DNA of 64,000 nt, taken from positions 4,402,001 through 4,466,000 of the forward strand of contig NC_019745.1 of assembly GCF_000317555.1 (NCBI RefSeq). Reading direction: 5' to 3'. Position 1 is the first letter of the stretch, and each line of letters opens with the position of its first letter. The position numbers and the translations under genes were made by a program. Shown one piece after another: positions 33,656 through 42,474 of this stretch. Under the pieces are notes generated by a model. It had not been told where the DNA came from. It saw nothing but the letters and a program-made list of their open reading frames with translations, and searched no databases. This stretch comes from Gloeocapsa sp. PCC 7428. GTDB lineage: Bacteria > Cyanobacteriota > Cyanobacteriia > Cyanobacteriales > Chroococcidiopsidaceae.

Positions 33656-35536
33656 TTACCCCACCAATTCCCTTTCCTGTTCTTGAATCTCACTAACTGA
33701 CAGCGGTACAGCTAATAACTGCCCTTCTACCAATTCGCACAGCAAATGCAAAACCATCAACTGCACTTCTTGAATGCGTTGCGGATCGCTAGCGGGAACT
33801 AGAATCGCAGTATCCGCCAGGTCTAAAAGTTCGCCACCATTACCACCAATCAGCGCAATACGATAAATATTTTGCTGACGTGCGGCGTGAAACGCCTGAA
33901 CAAGATTGCGCGATCGCCCGCTGGTACTAATTCCAATCAAAACATCACCAGGTTGCGCAAAAGTTTTCACCTGTCGCGCAAAAACATCTTCATACCCGAC
34001 ATCATTCGACCACGCCGTCACCAATGCTGTATCAGCTGTTAAGGCGATCGCAGGTAATCCGGCGCGATACGCACACCGAAACCGCCCGACAAATTCCGCC
34101 GCCAGGTGTTGTGCTTCTGCCGCACTACCGCCGTTACCGCAAATCAAAACTTTACCGCCTTGCGCGAAGCAATGACTTAACTGTTTTGCTGCTAAGATAA
34201 TTGCGGGACTTAATGCGGTTTTTGCGGCTTGAAAAGCTTGAATTGCTTCATTAAAACTGCTTTCCACGATCGCCAACTCGTTAAAGCTACTGTCGCATTG
34301 CCGACTACCTGCTAAAACTGATTCGTATAACGCCGCGATTTCACTCGTGACTTTTTCCCAAGTAAAGCGCCCCTCGACGTGACGAATCGCTTGTCTACCG
34401 AGTAGCTGTAACAACGCCGGATTTTGAAACAAAAACGCTAAGCGATCGCCTAAAATTTCTGGTTGATTCGGTGCAACCAAATAGCCTGTTTCGCCATCTT
34501 TAACCGTAAACTTAATTCCGCCAACGTTTGACCCAATTGCTGGAGTACCGCACGCCATCGCTTCTAGGGGAGTAATGCCAAACGGTTCGTACCAGGGAGT
34601 TGTCACAAAGATATCCGCTGCGCTGTAGAAATATTTGAGAATCTCGCGCCCCCGATTGCCAAAAAAGATAACGCGATCGCCGATCCCCAACGAAGACGCG
34701 ATCGCACTCAAGCGGGCAATTTCTGGTGTCATTTGCGGGTTAGGAGTATGCGACTCGCCACCGACAATTAATAACCGTGCTGATATTCCATGCTGTTTGA
34801 CTAAATGAGCAAAGCCGCAAATTGTATTATCTACACCTTTACGCGGTACTAAACGACCAAGTTGCAAGACAATCCGCTCATTAACAGGTAAACCCAAAAC
34901 TGATCGCGCTTGATTTTGCTCGATTTGCCAAAATTCCCCACGGTCAACTCCACAAGGAATCACCTCAATCTTGTTCGGATCGGCGTGATAAAGGGTAAGA
35001 AGATCTTCGCGGTCTTGGGGACACTCGGCAATAATTTTGTCAGCTTCACGCACAATGCGATCTTCAATCGCAAAGCGATCGTCAGGAAACTTATCTGCAT
35101 CACCTTGATAAAAACGGCGGACGCGCCCCAAAGCATGAAACGTCACGACAAACGGAATGCCTCTTTGTCGCTTAATTTCCGCCGCCACGAGCGCTGACAT
35201 CCAGAAATTGGCATGAATCAAGTCATAATCCCAATGGCGATCCATAAACGCGATCGCTGCCGTTGTAAACTCCCCCATATACGGTAGCAATGCCTCTTTT
35301 GGCATCACCTGGGTAGCACCTGCGGTAATGTGGACGATTCTTACACCGTTGTGCCACTCGACGATCTCCGGTAACTGGGGGCGATCGCGTCGCGTCAACA
35401 CATCAACACTGTAGCCAAGTGCAGCTAAGTGTTTTGCCACCTGACCGACGTAAACATTTTGACCGCCACTATCGGCTCCCCCAAAGATACCTAAAGGAGT
35501 GGCGTGTTCGCTAATTAGGGCAATGCGTTTCGTCAT
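33656..35536 (-). CDS. Fusion of a GT4 glycosyltransferase and sedoheptulose-7-phosphate isomerase (GmhA)
   Basis: A 626-residue two-enzyme protein. Residues 1-405 are a GT-B, GT4-type transferase ('HATPLGIFGGADSGGQNVYV' N-terminus, 'LQLGRLVPRKGVDNTICGF' and 'EPFGITPLEAMACGTPAIGS' with the conserved E-x7-E). Residues about 425-620 are an SIS-fold GmhA: 'GGKVLICGNGGSAAEAQHLAAEFVGR' region with the active-site His and Glu, 'ISTSGRS', and 'QRIQEVQLMVLH' whose Gln and His match E. coli Gln172 and His180. GmhA makes D-glycero-D-manno-heptose-7-phosphate, the substrate of HldE. Free-standing GmhA is about 190 residues. It starts nine bases after the preceding GT gene. Confidence 0.9.
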   Translation of the reverse strand: MTKRIALISEHATPLGIFGGADSGGQNVYVGQVAKHLAALGYSVDVLTRRDRPQLPEIVEWHNGVRIVHITAGATQVMPKEALLPYMGEFTTAAIAFMDRHWDYDLIHANFWMSALVAAEIKRQRGIPFVVTFHALGRVRRFYQGDADKFPDDRFAIEDRIVREADKIIAECPQDREDLLTLYHADPNKIEVIPCGVDRGEFWQIEQNQARSVLGLPVNERIVLQLGRLVPRKGVDNTICGFAHLVKQHGISARLLIVGGESHTPNPQMTPEIARLSAIASSLGIGDRVIFFGNRGREILKYFYSAADIFVTTPWYEPFGITPLEAMACGTPAIGSNVGGIKFTVKDGETGYLVAPNQPEILGDRLAFLFQNPALLQLLGRQAIRHVEGRFTWEKVTSEIAALYESVLAGSRQCDSSFNELAIVESSFNEAIQAFQAAKTALSPAIILAAKQLSHCFAQGGKVLICGNGGSAAEAQHLAAEFVGRFRCAYRAGLPAIALTADTALVTAWSNDVGYEDVFARQVKTFAQPGDVLIGISTSGRSRNLVQAFHAARQQNIYRIALIGGNGGELLDLADTAILVPASDPQRIQEVQLMVLHLLCELVEGQLLAVPLSVSEIQEQERELVG

Positions 35537-35545
35537 TGAATCAAC

Positions 35546-36496
35546 TTAAGCAATTGATAAACGTCCAGCGACAGATAAAAATGCCGCGTCCCAGTCACGC
35601 GTAAACCGTTGAATATTAAAGCGTTGTTGCGCTTGTTTTTTTGCACCTATACTCAAGCGATGCGCTAAATCTGGATTGGCGATCAGTTCTTGCATCGACT
35701 CAATCAAGCGGTCAATATTGGTATCGACATAACCCGAAACTCCGTTTTCGACAACTGTGACTAATTCCGTCGTTGCTAGCCCAATAACAGGTAATCCCAG
35801 CATCATCGCTTCGCAGACGGCTAAGCCTAAACTTGTATAGCGTACAGAGTGGAAGAAAAAGCGATATTGAGCGGCAAAAGCTGGTAATTGCGCGTGTGGA
35901 ACTTCGCCTAATCCACCTAAAGATTCAGCATCCATCCCGACTAAATCTAAAGGTATCGATTCGCGGACTTGCGTAAAAATATCTGCACCCAATCGGCGTC
36001 CGCGCTTGCGTAAACCATTCGTGACAACTAAACCTTTCGCGAGTTGTCCGCTGTAACTAATATCCGCAGGTATAACAACACCATGCTCGATTGTGCGAGT
36101 TGGCGATCGCCCGTTATCCCACATCAACCGATTAAAATCCGTAACGTGAATTAACAACACATTCGGATCGTCAACGATATGTTTAGTATTCGTCGGGTGT
36201 TCCTGCGGCGGATCGTGTTCTAAGTAAATGCAAGGTAACTGTTGCTGCGCCTGCGACAAAATCTCGTATTGATCGTGCAAATAATTTTTGCGCGACTGAA
36301 ACAAAATACAGTCAAAATCTAAATGGCGTACTTCCTCCGCTGGAACTTCATGCACGTTATCTCCCCACGCAAAGCCAGGGTTACGTCCGCCGTATCCTTC
36401 AGGTTTGCCTGGTAAAACTGGTAAATAAAACTCATGGTTTGCCTGCGTGAGATAGTAAAGATAGCTGCCATGAATATGCCAAGTAAAAATTCGCAT
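35546..36496 (-). CDS. Glycosyltransferase, GT4-like
   Basis: A 316-residue GT-B type protein. The N-terminal half is unusual ('MRIFTWHIHGSYLYYLTQAN', 'DFDCILFQSRKNYLHDQYEI', 'IYLEHDPPQEHP'), while the C-terminal half carries the donor-side GT4 pattern 'FFFHSVRYTSLGLAVCEAMMLGLPVIGLAT' with E-A-M-M-x2-G-x-P. It is shorter than typical GT4 enzymes (about 370-400). It lies ten bases from both neighbours in the GT9-GT9-GT-GmhA run and is surely co-transcribed. Donor and acceptor unknown. Confidence 0.8.
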   Translation of the reverse strand: MRIFTWHIHGSYLYYLTQANHEFYLPVLPGKPEGYGGRNPGFAWGDNVHEVPAEEVRHLDFDCILFQSRKNYLHDQYEILSQAQQQLPCIYLEHDPPQEHPTNTKHIVDDPNVLLIHVTDFNRLMWDNGRSPTRTIEHGVVIPADISYSGQLAKGLVVTNGLRKRGRRLGADIFTQVRESIPLDLVGMDAESLGGLGEVPHAQLPAFAAQYRFFFHSVRYTSLGLAVCEAMMLGLPVIGLATTELVTVVENGVSGYVDTNIDRLIESMQELIANPDLAHRLSIGAKKQAQQRFNIQRFTRDWDAAFLSVAGRLSIA

Positions 36497-36506
36497 TGCT
36501 TAGAGG

Positions 36507-36962
36507 TTAGAGGTCAGGGATTACTGTAAATGGAAAGTTAACAGCATCTAATAAATAAAGATGAGGGTCGATTTTTGGTAAGTCTTCTAAAGGTGGTTTG
36601 ATCCAATGCGACAAAACGCTACCGCCAAACTCTTTTGATTGACCAACACGGATTGGAATTCCGGCTAAATAACATAGGTAAGCTAATGGATAAGGAGACT
36701 CTGATTGAGCGGTAAAAATAATTGCAGCATTAAATCGCAAGTTGCATAATTTTTTAACTAATCCTGTTTCCTTTGATACATTTACCCAATTTGTTGTACA
36801 AAAGATCGCGCATAGCCCAGCGGTGTCAGCTAAATGTTGCGTCGCGAGTAACGTAATCTTTGCATGAGCTAATATTTTTAACCTGTGCAATGCTGGCATC
36901 ACCGCAGGATCGCCAACAACGACAACGAGTAAACGCTTGACTTCTTGCCAGTCAATTTGCAT
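36507..36962 (-). CDS. Truncated GT9-like protein (N-terminal domain only)
   Basis: About 151 residues, matching only the N-terminal, acceptor-side half of a GT9 enzyme. 'FNAAIIFTAQSESPYPLAYLCYLAGIPIRVGQSKEFGG' parallels the equivalent part of the second domain of the gene at 42474-44507, but the usual GIGD start motif has decayed to 'VVVGDPAVMPALHRL' and the whole donor-binding C-terminal domain is missing. The start at ATG 36962 follows GAGG and overlaps the end of the upstream GT9 gene by 11 bases, indicating translational coupling. It could be a relic, or a non-catalytic partner subunit. Confidence 0.7.
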   Translation of the reverse strand: MQIDWQEVKRLLVVVVGDPAVMPALHRLKILAHAKITLLATQHLADTAGLCAIFCTTNWVNVSKETGLVKKLCNLRFNAAIIFTAQSESPYPLAYLCYLAGIPIRVGQSKEFGGSVLSHWIKPPLEDLPKIDPHLYLLDAVNFPFTVIPDL

Positions 36963-37971
36963 ACGCAACCTCACGCTGTAAAAGGTCTTGTACCTCAACT
37001 AATACAGCCGCTACGCTATCAGATGCAGAAGGCATAACAACTCGGTGGCGATCGCAATTTAACGGCGACCAGCGCTTTGGGTCAGAATTTGTGAAAATCA
37101 CAACACTCTTGACTGCTAAGGCATCGGCTAAATGCGAAACTCCGGTATCGTTGCACACTAACAAAGCAGCATTTTTAAGTAATGCAGCCAACGCCCCTAA
37201 ACTTGTTTGTCCGGCTAAATTAATCGCAGACTTCTGCATCAACCCAGCAACAGTTTGAGTCAAATCAGTTTCTGCTGCGGTTCCAGTTAGAACAACCTCA
37301 AACCCCATTTTGCCGATCGCATCCGCAACACGGGCAAAAGCCACAGGCGACCAACGGCGATCGCTGACACTCGCGCCAGGATGAACGCAGACATATTTTC
37401 CTGGTAACAAGGAACGAGTTTCAGGAATTTGCTGTAATTCCAACCAGTCTGACTTTAACAGCGGAAATTCTAAATGTTCGCCTTGCAAAGGTACACCTAA
37501 AAACTCCATCAATTGCAGATGTCGTCTGACTTCGGGTGCGTGTTCTGGATAAGCTAGAAATCGTTGAGGATCGGGGCAATAATGTCTTGGTAAGAAAAAT
37601 CCAGCATTGCATTTTGCGCCTAACAGCACGGTAAATGAATTAATCACAATTCCACTACCATGCATCTGAATCGCTAAATCAAATGCTTGCGCTTGAATTT
37701 GTGTCAAGCCATCGTTGGTACGTTGCGGCGAATGCCATCCTTCGGGAATTCCTGGATAGCCAGGAAAAGCTAACCATGCATCTAAGTAGCAATCGAATCG
37801 GCGCACAAAGCTTTGCGCCCAAGGTAAGCCAATTAGAGTAATTTCTGCTGCGGGTAAAGCAGTCCGTAACGCTCTTAAAGCTGGTACAGCGCAAAGAAGA
37901 TCGCCAAGTCCTGGTAAACTACGTACTATTGCTATCCGCGACGGGTTGCCAATGCGATCGCTGACACTCAT
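36952..37971 (-). CDS. Glycosyltransferase family 9
   Basis: A 339-residue complete GT9 enzyme: 'IAIVRSLPGLGDLLCAVPALRAL' at the start, the donor-side 'YVCVHPGASVSDRRWSPVAFARVADAI', 'NLAGQTSLGALAALLKNAALLVCNDTGVSHLADALAV' with the D-T-G-x-x-H motif, and 'NSDPKRWSPL'. Members transfer a heptose (usually from an ADP-activated donor) to lipid or glycan acceptors. It opens a tightly packed run of four genes ending with the GT4-GmhA fusion. It lacks the C-terminal cysteine motif of the GT9 at 29440. Confidence 0.9.
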   Translation of the reverse strand: MSVSDRIGNPSRIAIVRSLPGLGDLLCAVPALRALRTALPAAEITLIGLPWAQSFVRRFDCYLDAWLAFPGYPGIPEGWHSPQRTNDGLTQIQAQAFDLAIQMHGSGIVINSFTVLLGAKCNAGFFLPRHYCPDPQRFLAYPEHAPEVRRHLQLMEFLGVPLQGEHLEFPLLKSDWLELQQIPETRSLLPGKYVCVHPGASVSDRRWSPVAFARVADAIGKMGFEVVLTGTAAETDLTQTVAGLMQKSAINLAGQTSLGALAALLKNAALLVCNDTGVSHLADALAVKSVVIFTNSDPKRWSPLNCDRHRVVMPSASDSVAAVLVEVQDLLQREVAYAN

Positions 37972-38124
37972 AAGCTTGCTTGCATCGTTATGTCAAACCA
38001 TCTTAGGGAACCTAGCTAGTTTATACATTGTGCAAATGCACAATTATTTAGCCGTTGCCGCAGCAATTATTTAGACAAATGCCCAATTATAAAAAGAATA
38101 CTTATTTATTGTCCCTACTGAAAA

Positions 38125-38156
38125 ACTGGTAACTGGTCATTGGTAATTGGTAATTG
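38125..38156. repeat. TAATTGG/TAACTGG tandem repeat
   Basis: Degenerate seven-base units (ACTGGTA, ACTGGTC, ATTGGTA and ATTGGTA) in the 278-base gap between two glycosyltransferase genes. The rest of the gap holds AT-rich sequence and CCCATTACC-type units near 38230. Same family as 33525-33555. Confidence 0.5.
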
Positions 38157-38249
38157 ATCCTTGGCAGCAATCAGCGATTAGCTGTTATTAGCTTTTGTTT
38201 GATTGCTAAATGCTTTCCCATTCCCCATCACCCATTACCTATTACCCAT

Positions 38250-39368
38250 CTAATCTTTCGGACGCGGGACAAATAACCGAGAAGCGCGTGGTTGATTTAC
38301 CAGCTTGTACCAGAGACGTTCGTAACTGCGAGTCATGTGTTTTACAGTAAAAGAAGCTTGCGCGATCGCTCTACCTTTTTGCCCAAACTTCCAGCGTAAT
38401 TCGCCGTTATTTCTCAAACGACACAACGCCGCAGCTAAACCAGCAACATCATTTTTGTTGACTAAAAATCCGGTTTCACCATCAATCACAGCTTCTGCAA
38501 CGCTACCAACACGAGTTGCTACAACAGGAAGTGATGCTAGCATGGCTTCAACGATCGCAAGTGGAAAGCCTTCAGATCGCGATGGTTGGACATAAATATC
38601 AAATTTTGATAGATACGGACGAGGATTATCTAACCAACCGATAAACTTGACGCGATCGCCGATTTGTAAATCAATCGCTAATTTTTCTAATGCTGTTCTT
38701 TCGCCACCTTCGCCGATAATGACTAATCTTACTTTGTCAACCAACGCGATCGCCTGTAGCAGGACATCATAACCCTTCATCGCATCCAACCGCCCCACGC
38801 TACCAATTGTTATTCCTTCAGTCTTATGGGGAATATGTATAATATCAGGAACGCCATTCGGGATAGAAAGCACACTATGACGACCAAGCGCGTAGAAGTC
38901 TTCAAGTAATCTTGCACTTGCTTCGCCAACAGCAACGCTAGCATCAACACGTAAACAAAGCACCCGTGTCCGCCACCACGTTAATAAATCTGTTGTCCGC
39001 AACGGTAGCTGATCGACTCTCACTACTCGTGTATGAGGTAGCATCAGCGCAGCAAATTGTGCGATCGCACCTGCCCAAGGAGTACACAAGTTAATATGCA
39101 CAACATCAGGATGCAACGCTAATAGTGCAGCTAGATGTGCAGGTAGCGCATATTTTGTACCTGGAATAACGTACTTTTGGGCTTGAGGGCGTTTTTGTGC
39201 GATCGCGTCAACGACAACTTGGGATGTCCCTAATACCACTACATCAATATCATTCGATACTGTCGCCACTAAGTGACTCAAGCTCATTTCTGCACCGCCA
39301 ATTCCTGCTGAATCTGTGTAAACAACGACTCTTAGAGGGTGATTGTCACTGGACTGCGGATTATGCAT
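38250..39368 (-). CDS. Glycosyltransferase family 4
   Basis: A 372-residue GT-B retaining transferase: 'VVVYTDSAGIGGAEMSLSHLVATV' glycine-rich N-terminus, 'PNGVPDI', 'TIGSVGRLDAMKGYDVLLQAIALV', 'RVKFIGWLDNPRPYLSKFDIYVQPSRSEGFPLAIVEAMLASLPVVAT' with the E-x7-E catalytic pair (SEGFPLAIVE), and 'VIDGETGFLVNKND'. It starts nine bases after the CdaR-like regulator, so the two probably share a transcript. Donor unknown. Confidence 0.9.
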   Translation of the reverse strand: MHNPQSSDNHPLRVVVYTDSAGIGGAEMSLSHLVATVSNDIDVVVLGTSQVVVDAIAQKRPQAQKYVIPGTKYALPAHLAALLALHPDVVHINLCTPWAGAIAQFAALMLPHTRVVRVDQLPLRTTDLLTWWRTRVLCLRVDASVAVGEASARLLEDFYALGRHSVLSIPNGVPDIIHIPHKTEGITIGSVGRLDAMKGYDVLLQAIALVDKVRLVIIGEGGERTALEKLAIDLQIGDRVKFIGWLDNPRPYLSKFDIYVQPSRSEGFPLAIVEAMLASLPVVATRVGSVAEAVIDGETGFLVNKNDVAGLAAALCRLRNNGELRWKFGQKGRAIAQASFTVKHMTRSYERLWYKLVNQPRASRLFVPRPKD

Positions 39369-39377
39369 AAACCAGTC

Positions 39378-40616
39378 CTAAAAAAAGCTTTTATTAAGTA
39401 GAGATTGTTTGCTATTTGTCGCTTCATACCCTTGAAGTTTCCGTAGTAGCAGCGCCAAGCGAATTTGTACCGCGTGATCGAAACAGCGCGGATCTAAACC
39501 TGTTAGCGAAGTTAATTTATCTAGTCGGTAATTCAGCGTATTCCGATGAATCGAAAGTTGTTTTGCGGTTGCGGAGAAACTACAGTTTTTCTCAAAAAAT
39601 GTTTCGATTGTAATTAGCAATTCTGGTTCCGAGTCTAGCGGCGTGAGTAAATGCTTGGCGAGTTCTACTTTTGTTTGTTCGTCAGCGATGCCAATAAATG
39701 CTGCAATGCCTAAACGATCCAAGCAATAAACTTGATTGTTACCGTTAAAGTGATGACCGAGTGAAAGCGCCATTCGCGCATCTTGGTACGATCGCGCTAA
39801 ACCGAGAATACCAGGATGATAGCGACCGATTCCAATACTGACACCTGTGCCTGTATCGTTACGCAAACGTAATAATAACGAATCTCCTGCACGTTTAAGC
39901 GCCGTCAAGTTTGCCCATACAGCATTGATTGATTCGGTACTTTTGCTATTATCTGCCCAACTACCTAAATTTTTTGTATCGCTAGCTTTTAAAACTGCGA
40001 CTTCACCATCACCTAAATTGGCACAAATTGTATCATCTGGTAAATGAAAAAAACTAACGACACTACTAATTGCGAGTTGCGCGAGTCGATGTTGATGCAA
40101 TTCATTTGCTGTGCGATCGCCTCCGGTGCTGCGCAAAGCGCAATCGCTGACATTAATTAAAATAACTGCACGCGGAGGCATGAGATTTAGCCCTAACAGT
40201 TTTGCCTGACGTAAAATTTCTGTTTCATCGACAATTTGACCGTGAAGTAAGTCGTAAATAAACTGATTCTTAAGTGTTTGCTGGTTTGATTGATGGTTGA
40301 GTACTGTTGCCTGATTAATCACTAATTCTACTAAGGCTTTCGCTAGACGCGGCGACACAATCTCTCCACTGATAGATTGCCCAACAATAACTTCTCCTAC
40401 CTCTGTTTTGCAGTATAAAGGAACGCTTATATAGTTATTTGGTTGAGCATTACGGTCGAGAATTTTACCTACTCGGTCTAATTCATTACTAGCAACAATG
40501 ATATTGTTTTGATTAATGACGATCGCCTGCGCATTTAAAAGTTCAGTTACGGTGTAAGCAACGTTACGCGCAACTTGAATAAACTGTGTTGTATTAACAG
40601 AAAATTTATTACTCAC
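39378..40616 (-). CDS. CdaR/PucR-family transcriptional regulator
   Basis: A 412-residue regulator. Residues about 5-135 resemble the sugar-diacid recognition domain of CdaR ('AQAIVINQNNIIVASNELDRVGKIL', 'VPLYCKTEVGEVIVGQ'). A GGDEF-like PucR middle domain follows ('GTGVSIGIGRYHPGILGLARSYQDARMALSLG', about 275-305). The C-terminus is the PucR-type helix-turn-helix: 'TIETFFEKNCSFSATAKQLSIHRNTLNYRLDKLTSLTGLDPR'. CdaR activates glucarate and glycerate use in E. coli; here the gene sits inside a glycan cluster and its ligand is unknown. It is followed immediately by the GT4 gene. Confidence 0.88.
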   Translation of the reverse strand: MSNKFSVNTTQFIQVARNVAYTVTELLNAQAIVINQNNIIVASNELDRVGKILDRNAQPNNYISVPLYCKTEVGEVIVGQSISGEIVSPRLAKALVELVINQATVLNHQSNQQTLKNQFIYDLLHGQIVDETEILRQAKLLGLNLMPPRAVILINVSDCALRSTGGDRTANELHQHRLAQLAISSVVSFFHLPDDTICANLGDGEVAVLKASDTKNLGSWADNSKSTESINAVWANLTALKRAGDSLLLRLRNDTGTGVSIGIGRYHPGILGLARSYQDARMALSLGHHFNGNNQVYCLDRLGIAAFIGIADEQTKVELAKHLLTPLDSEPELLITIETFFEKNCSFSATAKQLSIHRNTLNYRLDKLTSLTGLDPRCFDHAVQIRLALLLRKLQGYEATNSKQSLLNKSFF

Positions 40617-41250
40617 TGCACGTCTACATTAAAAAACGAAAAGTTTTTTGTGTTTTTTTATACAGAATTATTAAGAAACTAGCTGTTTGGATTTTTCTTT
40701 TTTATGAGGCAATATTTTAGGTATATCTGCGTCATAATTTTTACTCAATCAAGACTTTTTATATAGAACAGTCTTTTATCTATTTTAATGAAAATTTCAT
40801 TTATATGTGTTGTTATTCTATCGATTCTGACGAACAAATCTAAAAAAAATCTAAGTAATCTTGATTAGTAAAATATGACAGTTAACGCATTTAATATGCT
40901 TCAATTAACAAACGTTCAATAGAAAAACTTTCCTGAAAATCGCAACTATCAAAAGGTTTATAAATTCCTTTTACTTCCTCTGATATATCGATTATTCTTA
41001 CCGACTTCTGCGGTGTATAAAATACTATAGCAAGACGTATTAAGATAAGGACATTTATAATCCTAAGTTGCGGGTTCCCCGCTTTGAGGGGAGTTTTCAA
41101 GACAAGGCTTTCAAAAAAGCTAATTGCTAACTGCTATATAATGATTGTAAGATTATTTTTGCTGCAAACCTTGCCAAAATGCAGAAGAACTGGCAGGCAT
41201 CAATTAATTGAGATGGCAATAGCAGCGTGTTAAGAGGAGCTTATTGTAGG
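40617..41250. other. Long AT-rich intergenic region inside the glycan block
   Basis: About 630 bases separating two minus-strand groups of the cluster. The first 270 bases upstream of the CdaR-like gene are very AT-rich and probably hold its promoter. A minus-strand 69-codon frame (40891-41100) contains 'SVRIIDISEEVKGIYKPFD' and looks like the end of some decayed gene but has no clear family. Near 41080 a five-base stem, TCCCC...GGGGA, occurs. Nothing else is recognised. Confidence 0.35.
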
Positions 41251-42474
41251 TTAGCGCTTACTTTGTAATTCTTGATAAATATCGAGGTGTTTTTTAGCAA
41301 TAAATGACCAACAGAAGCGATGGGTAAAAATGCGACCTGTTATGCTGAGGCGATCGCGCAATTGCGGGTTATAAACGAGTTTAAGTAAAGCTTCTGTTAA
41401 TGCCTCCACATCGCGCGTGGGTATAACTTCTAGCATCGCATCTGATAAATCAGGATCGGGAGGAGTCGAACGAGTCGCAATCACAGGTAAACCATGCGCT
41501 AACATTGCCAGTAACGAGCCGCTTTTGAGCGTTACACCATGATTAAAAGGTAAAACGCCAATATCCGCACCCGATAGGTAATAAGACGCTAATTTCGCCT
41601 CGACGTATCCTGTCATCGCCACTTGGCTAGTGATATCAAGTTCGGCAATGAGTCCTTGCAACTTATCCCAATACTGCTTTGCTTGTGCTTGTGGCAATGC
41701 GAGGCTTTCTACACCGCCGATTAATATCAGCCTAACTTGTGAATTTGGCACTGCGATTTTTGCAAATGCTGACAACAAATATTCAATACCTTTGACGGGA
41801 TGCAGAAACCCAAAAAAGGCAATCACTAAGGTATCTGACGACCAATTGTATTGCTGACGCAGTTGCTGTTTTGCTTGCTGACGGTCAATCGGGGCAACTT
41901 CAATATTCGCGGCGATCGCAATTCGATGTAAACGGTTAGCATAATGCGGTAAGCGTTGAAGAATCACCTTTTCTGCTTCAGCATTAGTTGTAATAATTGC
42001 ATCGCTACCAGTTAATAAAAAACCATCTTCGCGGTCCCACCATCGATGCTTTTGTCCCCACATTTTTAACCATTCGATCATTTGGGGAGGAATGATTGGT
42101 GGTTGCCATTCCCACCAGCCATACTCATGTACCGTCGTTACAATCGGTTTTTGGTAGCCGCATATTCGCAACAAAAGTGGCAAAAGAAAAATAGCGCGTT
42201 CAAAGCTGTAAGTTCCGGCGGCGTGTTGAATGTGCAAAAGGTCTGTTGGTGTGGTGATGATAGCTTGTACTAGCGGAAATAATTGCGTCCATCCCCAGTC
42301 TTTAACAACTCCTCTGACATCAGTTTCAGGCGCTGCCTGTGCCGCCGCCTCGGTAGTGAGAACAATCGAATCAACGCCGTACTGAGCAAGTTCGCGGCGC
42401 AAACACGTACTATAATGGGCGATACCGCAGCGATCGCTTTGATAAGAACCAGTAATCAGCGTAATCTTAGTCAT
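41251..42474 (-). CDS. Glycosyltransferase family 4
   Basis: About 407 residues. 'ITLITGSYQSDRCGIAHYSTCLRRELAQYG' at the N-terminus, 'TVHEYGWWEWQPP', 'VIAFFGFLHPVKGIEYLLSAFAKI', 'MTGYVEAKLASYYLSGADIGVLPFNHGVTLKSGSLLAMLAHGLPVIAT' and 'EALLKLVYNPQLRDRLSI' mark a GT-B GT4 enzyme. The N-terminus resembles mannosyl- and trehalose-synthase-like cyanobacterial GT4 proteins. The start ATG at 42474 shares one base with the stop of the tandem GT9 gene, so translation is coupled; the reading frame is open further upstream but overlaps the GT9 gene. Confidence 0.88.
   Translation of the reverse strand: MTKITLITGSYQSDRCGIAHYSTCLRRELAQYGVDSIVLTTEAAAQAAPETDVRGVVKDWGWTQLFPLVQAIITTPTDLLHIQHAAGTYSFERAIFLLPLLLRICGYQKPIVTTVHEYGWWEWQPPIIPPQMIEWLKMWGQKHRWWDREDGFLLTGSDAIITTNAEAEKVILQRLPHYANRLHRIAIAANIEVAPIDRQQAKQQLRQQYNWSSDTLVIAFFGFLHPVKGIEYLLSAFAKIAVPNSQVRLILIGGVESLALPQAQAKQYWDKLQGLIAELDITSQVAMTGYVEAKLASYYLSGADIGVLPFNHGVTLKSGSLLAMLAHGLPVIATRSTPPDPDLSDAMLEVIPTRDVEALTEALLKLVYNPQLRDRLSITGRIFTHRFCWSFIAKKHLDIYQELQSKR

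Noticed and set aside
40891-41100. 69-codon frame in the glycan-block gap
   Set aside because: It has some protein-like character near 'VRIIDISEEVKGIYKPFD', but no family, no ribosome binding site and an AT-rich context; kept only as a note in the intergenic entry.
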